Of a stretch of 64,000 nucleotides of DNA, positions 28,811 to 35,032 are shown in pieces. The stretch covers positions 124,001 to 188,000 of the forward strand of contig NZ_FPBO01000004.1 of NCBI RefSeq assembly GCF_900116645.1, in the 5' to 3' direction. Every line of letters begins with the position of its first letter. The stretch's first letter is position 1. Below the pieces are notes generated by a model. The model ran no database searches. It was not told the origin of the DNA and was given only the letters and a program-made list of their open reading frames with translations. A program made the position numbers and the translations under genes. This DNA comes from Pseudoduganella namucuonensis. GTDB taxonomy: Bacteria > Pseudomonadota > Gammaproteobacteria > Burkholderiales > Burkholderiaceae_D.

Positions 28811-29995
28811 ATGAAATCGCAGCTGCTCCAGGATATCGGCGAGAGCCACGTCTCGCCTCCACCACCCAATGGCGCCGCCGGGCCCGCCGACGCCCCGCCC
28901 CCTCGTCCACCGCTCGAAGCGGGCGCTGAAACCGGCTTCGAACCGCCCCCCGAGGCCCTGGCCGCGCCCAGGCGCGAAGCCAGGCAGGAGCCCACGCTGG
29001 AACCTTTGCCGCCGGCCGGCGTGGAGTCCGCATCCGAGCCTCCGCCCGGGACGCAGTCCGAGCCGCTTTTTCCGCCATTTTCCGAACCGCTGTTTCCGCC
29101 GTCGTCCGATCAACCGTTCACGCAGCCTTGGCAATCCGAGGCGGAGGCCGCTTTCGCCGGCGGAGACACCGCTCCCGTTGGCTGGATCGACCGCTGGGGG
29201 CGGAAGGCGGCGCTGGGAGGCGCGAGCCTGACGCTGGCCGCGCTGCTGGCGGGCGCCGGCATGTGGTTCCATAGCGAGAACAAACTCAATAGCAACCTGG
29301 CGCTGGTGGCGAAAACATCGATTCCAGCGCAAAGCGACGCGCGGCAGGCCATGCCTGGGGCCACGTCCGCGATGGCGGCGAGCCCGTCCGCACCAGCAAG
29401 GTCGTCCGCCCTTCCGCCCATGCCTGGCTCGGCAACGGCGGTGTCCGGCCAGGGCGGCCAGGGGCTGAGCCAGGATCTGGGCAATGGCCGCGGTCAGAGC
29501 GCGGGTCTGCGCGACGGCCAGGGCAACGGCCAAGACCTGATCAACGACCAAGGTCAGGGTCCGGGCAACGGCCAGAGCCCGAGCCAGGCCCAAACGCAGA
29601 CCCAAGATCGGGTCCCATCCCGACCTGGAACTCCGGCGTTGGCGCCAGACCAGCGTCCGGCTCAAGACTTGGTTCCCGCCACCAGTTCCTCGGCCCGCCG
29701 GGCCGACGCCGCCATGTCGCGCCGGGAAGCGCTGGCGCAAAGGGCTGGCCAGGCGCAAAAGCCATCGGCCCGCGCCACCAGGGCCGCCACTCGCGAAGCG
29801 GCCAGGTCCACCCAGAGGACCGCCGCGCGCGCGGCCACGGCTAGTCAACGGCCCGCCGCGAAAAGTTCGCGCGCGCTGGCCGACACGCTGCGGCTATGCC
29901 GCGCCGCCGGCTACCACGCCACCAAATGCATGCAGCTCGGCTGCGCGGCGACCAAATACGGACTCACCTGCAAGGATCCCGCCATCCGCCGCTAA
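28811..29995 (+). CDS. Proline-rich one-span protein with a Cys-containing C-terminal motif
   Basis: Protein of 394 residues of unknown function. Residues 1-125 are rich in Pro, Glu and Ala without hydrophobic segments. One membrane span follows (AALGGASLTLAALLAGAGMW, about 132-151), giving a cytoplasmic Pro-rich domain and a periplasmic remainder. The periplasmic part is low-complexity (GQGNGQDL-type Gly/Gln/Asn repeats, then Ala/Arg/Thr) and ends in a compact conserved-looking motif with four Cys (LRLCRAAGYHATKCMQLGC and a last Cys in GLTCKDP). The overall design recalls TonB-like or septal proteins that reach across the periplasm, but no known domain is recognised. The opposite-strand frame of similar length is a shadow. 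Confidence 0.75.
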   Translation: MKSQLLQDIGESHVSPPPPNGAAGPADAPPPRPPLEAGAETGFEPPPEALAAPRREARQEPTLEPLPPAGVESASEPPPGTQSEPLFPPFSEPLFPPSSDQPFTQPWQSEAEAAFAGGDTAPVGWIDRWGRKAALGGASLTLAALLAGAGMWFHSENKLNSNLALVAKTSIPAQSDARQAMPGATSAMAASPSAPARSSALPPMPGSATAVSGQGGQGLSQDLGNGRGQSAGLRDGQGNGQDLINDQGQGPGNGQSPSQAQTQTQDRVPSRPGTPALAPDQRPAQDLVPATSSSARRADAAMSRREALAQRAGQAQKPSARATRAATREAARSTQRTAARAATASQRPAAKSSRALADTLRLCRAAGYHATKCMQLGCAATKYGLTCKDPAIRR

Positions 29996-31152
29996 AGGGT
30001 GGCGACCGGATAACTGCCCGGCAGCAGGATGTCGCGCTCCACTTGCCGCACGTCGCGCAGGCCGCAGAACGCCATCGTCAAATCCAGTTCGTTGCGGATG
30101 ATGTCCAGGCAGGCGCTCACGCCGGGGCCGCCCATCGCGCCCAGCCCGTACAGGAAGGCGCGGCCGATGTGGACGCCTTGCGCGCCCAGCGCCAACGCCT
30201 TCAGCACGTCCTGCCCGGACCGGATGCCGCCATCCATCTGCACCTCGATCCGCTTGCCCACCGCTTCCACGATGGCCGGCAGCGCGGCGATCGACGACTG
30301 CGCGCCGTCGAGCTGGCGGCCGCCGTGGTTGGACACGATCAGCGCGTCCGCGCCCGCCTCCACGCAAAGGCGCGCGTCCTCCGCGTCCATAATGCCCTTG
30401 ATGATCAGCTTGCCGCCCCAGCGCCGCTTGATCCACTCCACGTCCTTCCACGACAGGCCGGGGTCGAACTGCTGGCTGGTCCACGCCGACAGCGAGGACA
30501 GGTCCGACACCGACTTCGCGTGCCCGACGATGTTGCCGAACGAGCGCCGCCGCGTGCCCAGCATGCCCAGGCACCAGCGCGGCCTGGTCGCCAGGTGCAG
30601 CAGGTTGGCCAGCGTGGGCTTGGGCGGCGCCGACAGGCCGTTGCGGATGTCCTTGTGGCGCTGGCCCAGCACTTGCAAATCCAGCGTCAGCACCAGCGCC
30701 GAGCAGCCAGCCGCCTTGGCGCGGTCGATCAGGCGGTCGATGAAATCGCGGTCCCGCATCACGTACAGCTGGAACCAGAACGGCCGCGTGGTGTGCGCCG
30801 CCACGTCCTCGATCGAGCAGATGCTCATGGTCGACAGCGTGAACGGCACGCCGAAGCGCTCGGCGGCCTGCGCGGCGAGGATTTCGCCGTCCGGATGCTG
30901 CATGCCGGTCAGGCCGGTGGGCGCCAGCGCGACCGGCATGGCGACGGCCTGGCCTGTCATGGTGCTGGCCAGCGACCGGTTTTCGAGGTTGACCGCCACC
31001 CGCTGGCGGAATTTGATGGGGGCGAAGTCGCCGCTGTTGGCGCGGTAGGTGGACTCGGTCCAGGAACCGGCGTCCGCGTAGTCGTAGAACATGCGCGGCA
31101 CGCGCCGCTGCGCGAGGATGCGCAAGTCTTCAATGCAGGTGATGACGGCCAT
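29992..31152 (-). CDS. FMN-dependent alpha-hydroxyacid dehydrogenase (LldD type)
   Basis: Enzyme of 386 residues of the L-lactate dehydrogenase/glycolate oxidase family. FMN-barrel motifs include FYDYADAGSWTESTYRAN near the N terminus, LAPTGLTGMQHPDGE, the catalytic His in SNHGGRQLDG and the phosphate site DGGIRSGQDVLKALALGA. It oxidises an L-2-hydroxyacid to the 2-oxoacid, passing electrons to quinone or oxygen. The open frame runs on through the tRNA region to 31278, but the family start is the ATG at 31152. The stop overlaps the convergent Pro-rich gene by a few bases. Only about 40 bases separate its start from the tRNA terminator, so its promoter must lie in or over that hairpin. Confidence 0.94.
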   Translation of the reverse strand: MAVITCIEDLRILAQRRVPRMFYDYADAGSWTESTYRANSGDFAPIKFRQRVAVNLENRSLASTMTGQAVAMPVALAPTGLTGMQHPDGEILAAQAAERFGVPFTLSTMSICSIEDVAAHTTRPFWFQLYVMRDRDFIDRLIDRAKAAGCSALVLTLDLQVLGQRHKDIRNGLSAPPKPTLANLLHLATRPRWCLGMLGTRRRSFGNIVGHAKSVSDLSSLSAWTSQQFDPGLSWKDVEWIKRRWGGKLIIKGIMDAEDARLCVEAGADALIVSNHGGRQLDGAQSSIAALPAIVEAVGKRIEVQMDGGIRSGQDVLKALALGAQGVHIGRAFLYGLGAMGGPGVSACLDIIRNELDLTMAFCGLRDVRQVERDILLPGSYPVATL

Positions 31153-31190
31153 GCGCGCTCCCGGAGTCGGTGAGCACGTAGTGTAGAACG

Positions 31191-31222
31191 AAAAAAGGGA
31201 CCAGATCTTCCGATCTGGTCCC
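31191..31222 (-). terminator. Intrinsic terminator after the tRNA-Arg pair
   Basis: A perfect 11-bp stem (31197-31207 with 31212-31222, loop TTCC) is followed on the minus strand by six T residues. It lies eight bases beyond the CCA end of the first tRNA in the window and should end the tRNA transcript. Confidence 0.88.
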
Positions 31223-31229
31223 CGAATTC

Positions 31230-31306
31230 TGGTGCGGCTGGCAGGAATCGAACCCACGACCCCTTGGTTCGTAGCCAAGTACTCTATCCAGCTGAGCTAC
31301 AGCCGC
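31230..31306 (-). tRNA. tRNA-Arg (anticodon ACG), promoter-distal copy
   Basis: A 77-base cloverleaf reads on the minus strand: acceptor arm GCGGCTG/CAGCCGC, D arm with AGCTCAGCTGGATAGAG, anticodon arm with loop CTACGAA (ACG), T arm with GGGTTCGAATCC and encoded CCA. The ACG anticodon (A34 normally becomes inosine) reads CGU, CGC and CGA, the main Arg codons of this GC-rich genome. Confidence 0.97.
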
Positions 31307-31340
31307 AAAAAACTTCATCACATCCGAACAACGGTAAAAC

Positions 31341-31417
31341 TGGTGCGGCTGGCAGGAATCGAACCCACGACCCCTTGGTTCGTAGCCAAGTACTCTATCC
31401 AGCTGAGCTACAGCCGC
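31341..31417 (-). tRNA. tRNA-Arg (anticodon ACG), promoter-proximal copy
   Basis: The second gene is identical over all 77 bases to the copy at 31230-31306, including the encoded CCA, and lies 34 bases upstream of it on the same strand. The tandem is likely one transcript ending at the hairpin at 31191-31222. Confidence 0.97.
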
Positions 31418-31653
31418 CTCGTTTTGCTTTTCCTCGACAGCGTGCCGTCGAAGGAAGCAAGATTATAGGGATAACTTTTACGCTTGTCCAGAGGGAAAGC
31501 GCGCGGGGTTTCGTTTCGTAACTGAACGATACTATTGAGAAATAGTTTATTCATGAAACTGATAATGGACATCACCAATAAAAATTGGCTTTGTTAGCGC
31601 AAACACGGCATCATGGCACCTGTCTCCTCTATTCCCTCAACGGAAATAGATTC
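31418..31653 (+). other. Intergenic stretch, possible small RNA ending at 31682
   Basis: No protein frame in this stretch has a start with ribosome site or recognisable product. The composition turns AT-richer than the genome. It holds TTGAGA (31535) and GATAAT (31561), which resemble promoter elements but with a long 20-base gap, a small hairpin CCAAT/ATTGG (31575-31588), and it ends in a strong plus-strand terminator with no upstream plus-strand gene. A short RNA of about 100-115 bases would explain the orphan terminator. Confidence 0.35.
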
Positions 31654-31682
31654 AGCCCGCTCCTTGTAGCGGGCTTTTTTTT
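31654..31682 (+). terminator. Orphan intrinsic terminator, plus strand
   Basis: AGCCCGC (31654-31660) pairs perfectly with GCGGGCT (31669-31675) around an 8-base loop and is followed by eight T residues. The nearest plus-strand gene upstream ends at 29995, beyond the tRNA genes, so this hairpin terminates something not annotated as protein. Confidence 0.82.
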
Positions 31683-31693
31683 GCCCGCCGCCC

Positions 31694-31752
31694 GTAAATA
31701 CCCCAGGGGTATTTACTACCCCAGGGGTATTTACTACCCCAGGGGTATTTAC
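31694..31752. repeat. Three tandem copies of an 18-bp palindromic unit
   Basis: TACCCCAGGGGTATTTAC is repeated exactly three times (31699, 31717, 31735) after a partial GTAAA, so that each unit lies in a perfect 23-bp palindrome centred on the A of CCCCAGGGG. The array begins 19 bases after the esterase stop (minus strand) and ends 12 bases after the plus-strand terminator. Copy number is likely variable. The core resembles the AAATACGCCCAGGGCG motif at 10521. Confidence 0.9.
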
Positions 31753-31770
31753 GCGGCGGCGCGTGAAGGC

Positions 31771-32757
31771 TCAGGCCGGCTTGAGCAGGAACTCCAGCGG
31801 TATCGCCAGCCGCGCGCGCCACACGGTCTCGTTGTGCGCCGTGCCCGGGAAGGGCCGCGTGATCCAGTCCACGCCCTGGCGGTAGCCCTTCTCCCTCAGC
31901 AACTCGTCGACCTTGGCCTGGAACGGCGGGTACAGGCTGTCCAGCTCCACCGTGCCGTGATCGAAGTACAGCTTGTGGCCGCCCGCCGCCGGCAGGTTTT
32001 TCGCCAGCCATGCACGGTAGGCCTGCGCGATCTGGTCGACTTTCGGGTCCAGGGATGGCTGCATCAGCTTGCCGTTGGTGGTCATCGGCCAGTGGGTGGA
32101 CACGCAGCCGGCGCCGCCGAACACCTCCGGGTAGCTCGCCAGCGCGTAGAGTGAGATCAGCCCGCCCATGCTGGCGCCCATCACGAAGGTGTCCGCGCGG
32201 CCGCTCCGGGTGCGGAAGTTGGCGTCGACGAAGGGCTTGAGCTCCTTGACCAGGAAGCGCAGGTAGGCGTCCGACAGGGGCGCGCTGGCGCCGTCCGGAT
32301 TCGGCGCGGCCACCTCGCCGCGCCATTCCGCCGGCAGCGACATCACGGGCGCCTGGGGCAGATATTCGCGGCCCCGGTTCTCGCGCAAGTTCCAGACGCC
32401 CACCACGATGGTCGGACGCACCTTGTTCTGGCGCGCCAGTTCGACCAGGTGGCGGTCCACGTCCCAGGCGCCCCATTGCACCGAGTCGGCGGGATCGAAC
32501 AGGTTCTGGCCGTCGTGCATATAGAGTACGGCGTAGCGCTCCTTGCCGGCGTCGTAGCCGGGCGGCAGCCATACGCGCACCCTGCGCGGGGCCGCCTCGG
32601 TGGCGGCGAACGGTTCGTAGTCGACAAAGCGGCCGCCCGCCTTGGGTTGCGCGGCCGGGGTGGCCGGCGTGGCGGCGAAGGCGGCGGGCGCGCAGCCGGC
32701 GGCCAGCGAGGTCACCGCGACGGTTTTCAGGAAGTTGCGGCGCTGCGTGATAAGCAT
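31771..32757 (-). CDS. Exported alpha/beta esterase (esterase D / enterochelin-esterase-like)
   Basis: Protein of 328 residues. The N terminus carries a twin-arginine-like signal (TQRRNFLKTVAVTSLAAGCA), so it is probably exported folded, possibly as a lipoprotein given the Cys. The mature part is a putative-esterase fold: PRRVRVWLPPGYDAGKERYA, YMHDGQNLFDP, nucleophile elbow in GASMGGLIS and the catalytic His in TAHNETVW. Relatives hydrolyse siderophore or short acyl esters. AAGGAG lies nine bases before the ATG at 32757; the open frame further upstream is antisense to the AraC gene and is rejected. It is transcribed divergently from that regulator. Confidence 0.92.
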   Translation of the reverse strand: MLITQRRNFLKTVAVTSLAAGCAPAAFAATPATPAAQPKAGGRFVDYEPFAATEAAPRRVRVWLPPGYDAGKERYAVLYMHDGQNLFDPADSVQWGAWDVDRHLVELARQNKVRPTIVVGVWNLRENRGREYLPQAPVMSLPAEWRGEVAAPNPDGASAPLSDAYLRFLVKELKPFVDANFRTRSGRADTFVMGASMGGLISLYALASYPEVFGGAGCVSTHWPMTTNGKLMQPSLDPKVDQIAQAYRAWLAKNLPAAGGHKLYFDHGTVELDSLYPPFQAKVDELLREKGYRQGVDWITRPFPGTAHNETVWRARLAIPLEFLLKPA

Positions 32758-32818
32758 CTGGTGGTCTCCTTGGAAATAATGAATTGCCTGCGTATTTTCG
32801 GGCATACGGACGCCGCGA

Positions 32819-32847
32819 TTGACTGCGGACCGTCTGGAACCGATACT
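32819..32847 (+). promoter_or_regulatory. Sigma-70-type promoter for the AraC regulator
   Basis: TTGACT and GATACT are separated by 17 bases, placing transcription start near 32854, about 24 bases before the ATG. The same 120-base interval must hold the divergent esterase promoter. Confidence 0.6.
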
Positions 32848-32877
32848 ATTCTTACCCCTAATTAAGACTATTCGTCC

Positions 32878-33732
32878 ATGAAGGTCACCAACGAGCACGT
32901 CACCCATCCGGACCAGGCGTTTCGCTACATCCGCTTCACCTGCGATCCGCTGCCCGGAAAGTGGCACCGCCACCGGCAATTGGAACTGACCTGGATAGAG
33001 AACGGCAGCGGCATCCGCTACGTCGGCGACGACGCCTCCCCCTACGCGGACGGCGACCTGGCGCTGATCGGCGCGAACCTGCCGCATATCTGGGACGTGG
33101 ACCAGCCGGACGTGTACGCCATCGAGGTGACGGTGATCCAGTTCGCCCCGGAGTTGCTGGAGCTGGCGGCCCTGCCCGAACTGGGCGCGCTGCGCGCGGT
33201 GATCGACGGCGCCCAGCTCGGCCTGCGGATAGACGGGCGCTGCCGGGGCGAGGTGACGCGTTTGCTCGCCGGCATGCGGGAGCTGAATCCGCTGATGCGC
33301 CTGTCCGCCTTCATCGCGCTGCTGGCGGCGCTGGCCGAGCACGCGGCCGACCTGCATCCGATCGCCGCCAGCCCGGTGCGCGACGCGGCGCGGCCGGAGC
33401 GGGACCGGCGCGTGGAGCGCGTGGTGGAATGGATACACACGCACCTGGGCGGTCCGCTGCGGGTGGAGGACGCCGCCGCGCTGGCCTGCGTGACGCCGGC
33501 CGCCTTCAGCCGCTTCTTCCGGCGCGAGACGGGCAAACCCTTCAGCCGCTATGTCAGCGACGTCCGCTGCAGCGCGGCCTGCCTGCGACTGACGCGCGGC
33601 GCCGCGCCGGTGGCGCTGATCGCAGAACAGTGCGGCTACGCCACGCTGTCCAACTTCAACCGCCAGTTCCTGGCCCGCATGGGGATGACGCCCAGGGCGT
33701 TCCGGCGGCAGCACAAGCATCCAGGCTTATAA
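32878..33732 (+). CDS. AraC-family transcriptional regulator
   Basis: Regulator of 284 residues: an N-terminal cupin-like sensing domain (WHRHRQLELTWIENGSGIRY, DLALIGANLPHIW) and two C-terminal helix-turn-helix motifs (LRVEDAAALACVTPAAFSRF FRR and VALIAEQCGYATLSNFNRQF, ending in GMTPRAFRRQ). The His pattern of the cupin matches the sugar/aromatic-sensing AraC group. Divergent placement makes the esterase at 31771-32757 the probable target. There is no good ribosome site before the ATG. Confidence 0.94.
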   Translation: MKVTNEHVTHPDQAFRYIRFTCDPLPGKWHRHRQLELTWIENGSGIRYVGDDASPYADGDLALIGANLPHIWDVDQPDVYAIEVTVIQFAPELLELAALPELGALRAVIDGAQLGLRIDGRCRGEVTRLLAGMRELNPLMRLSAFIALLAALAEHAADLHPIAASPVRDAARPERDRRVERVVEWIHTHLGGPLRVEDAAALACVTPAAFSRFFRRETGKPFSRYVSDVRCSAACLRLTRGAAPVALIAEQCGYATLSNFNRQFLARMGMTPRAFRRQHKHPGL

Positions 33733-34099
33733 CTAAAATCGGCACGCCAAGGCGATAGCGCCTTTCGGAGCCCGACACAGGAGAAGCGGCCATGGACACT
33801 GCAATAGGGAGTCGCAGGTCGTCACTTGATAACCTCACTCTCCCCACCTAAAGTGACACCATCATGACTCGTGCGTCCCACCCGGAGTAGCGGAAACTCA
33901 TCGAAGCTGGAACCAGGGCATGCTCGATGTGGCCGCGACCGCTAGGCAAATAAACCTGGCCAGGCACTCCGGCCAGCTCGAGCCAGCCACCCTGAGTGAA
34001 GGCCAGGCCTTGCTGGCCTCGCCGCGCCCGGGACATCCCCTCCCCCATGCCGTTTTAGTGTACGATTTCCCCACCTTGGCACTCGCAAAGCGGAATGGG
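33733..34099. other. Gene-free stretch with possible decayed mobile-element frame
   Basis: No intact gene is seen. From the ATG at 33863 the plus strand reads MTRASHPE, stop, RKLIEAGTRACSMWPRP, then further stops. HPE(W)RKLIEA is reminiscent of the short N-terminal helix of IS66-type TnpA helper proteins, but the match is too short to identify. The following 120 bases are open in several frames without a ribosome site. The composition is less GC-skewed in codon position than the flanking genes, consistent with decayed or non-coding DNA. Confidence 0.3.
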
Positions 34100-34948
34100 A
34101 TGACACAGCAACAAAGCACAAGCCTGCACACTTTGCCAGCGGTCGACTGGTCCCGCGGCGCGCTGGGCGCGCCGGCGCAATGGCCGCACAGCCTGCGCCT
34201 GACGGTCGACATCATGCTGAACTGTCCGCTGCCGATGGCGCTGGAATGGGGGCCGGAACAGATCCTCTTCTACAACCACGCCTACGCGGCGCTGGCCGGA
34301 CTGCGGCCGGACACCGTGCCCGGTTGCCGCGTGCCGCCCATGCAGCCGCCCGTGTTCGGCTGGAACCGCGCCGCGCTGGCGTCCGCCTGGGACGGCGCCG
34401 CCCTGGCCTTCTCGGCCGAGCAGTTGCCGCTGTGGCGCCAGGGTTCGCCCGCCACCCAGTGGCTGGACCTGCACTACACGCCCGTGCGCGACGAAAGCGG
34501 CGCCGTGGGCGGCGTGCTGTGCGCGCTGCGCCTGGCCGAGGCGCCGCCGCCGGCCAGGTTCGCCGCCCCCGCCTCCCCGGCCGGCCAGGCCGACGACGGC
34601 GGGCGCCGCATCCTGGTGGTGGAGGACAACGCCGACGCCCGCTACCTGGTGTGCGAAATGCTGCGCGCGCTCGGCCACGAGGTGGACGCGGCGGCCGACG
34701 GCGAGGACGCGCTGGCCATGCTGGCCCAGCGGCCCTACGGCATCCTGTTCAGCGACGTCAGCCTGCCCGGCATGTCCGGCGTGGAACTGGCGCGCGCGGC
34801 GCACGGCCGGTATCCGGACCTGCGCGTGATTTTCGCCTCCGGCTACAGCAACGCGCTGACCAGCCACCTGGACTTCCCCGCCACGGCCATGCAAAAACCC
34901 TACGACCTGGAACAATTGCAGCGGGCGTTGGCCGGCCCGGCCGCCTGA
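34100..34948 (+). CDS. PAS-like domain fused to a response-regulator receiver
   Basis: Protein of 282 residues. The N-terminal part is the PAS-like module common in hybrid kinases (DWSRGALGAPAQWPHSLRLT, EWGPEQILFYNHAYAAL, about 15-155). The C-terminal receiver (about 172-280) has ILVVEDNADARYLV, the Asp in LFSDVSLPGMSG, the Thr/Ser position in IFASGYS and the Lys in MQKPY. There is no kinase or DNA-binding domain, so it may be a phosphate sink or relay partner of the large hybrid kinase that starts 84 bases downstream. The longer frame to 33920 is not preferred, because its N terminus runs through the degenerate intergenic block. Confidence 0.85.
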   Translation: MTQQQSTSLHTLPAVDWSRGALGAPAQWPHSLRLTVDIMLNCPLPMALEWGPEQILFYNHAYAALAGLRPDTVPGCRVPPMQPPVFGWNRAALASAWDGAALAFSAEQLPLWRQGSPATQWLDLHYTPVRDESGAVGGVLCALRLAEAPPPARFAAPASPAGQADDGGRRILVVEDNADARYLVCEMLRALGHEVDAAADGEDALAMLAQRPYGILFSDVSLPGMSGVELARAAHGRYPDLRVIFASGYSNALTSHLDFPATAMQKPYDLEQLQRALAGPAA

Positions 34949-34972
34949 AATGGCGGCCGCGCAATGGTGCGG

Positions 34973-34999
34973 TTGGAAACACGGCGCAGGCGGTACAAT
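34973..34999 (+). promoter_or_regulatory. Possible promoter for the hybrid kinase
   Basis: TTGGAA and TACAAT are 15 bases apart, a short spacing; transcription would begin near 35006, about 27 bases before the chosen start codon at 35033. This supports that start over the upstream ATG at 34964. Confidence 0.35.
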
Positions 35000-35032
35000 C
35001 AGCGCACGGCCCGCTTGGGCCTTGACCAATCC

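Noticed and set aside
28784..29848. Minus-strand frame of 354 codons opposite the Pro-rich protein
   Set aside because: No ribosome site or domain. The plus-strand product has a coherent membrane span and a Cys-rich end motif.
31230..31417. Integration site of a genomic island at the tRNA-Arg pair
   Set aside because: No integrase gene or displaced tRNA 3' fragment is seen within the window; the tandem is a plain duplication.
31694..31752. CRISPR-like array
   Set aside because: Repeats are contiguous without spacers and no cas gene is present.
31585..32154. Plus-strand frame with YPRGIY repeated three times
   Set aside because: The repeat is DNA-level (palindromic 18-mers); the rest of the frame is antisense to the esterase gene.
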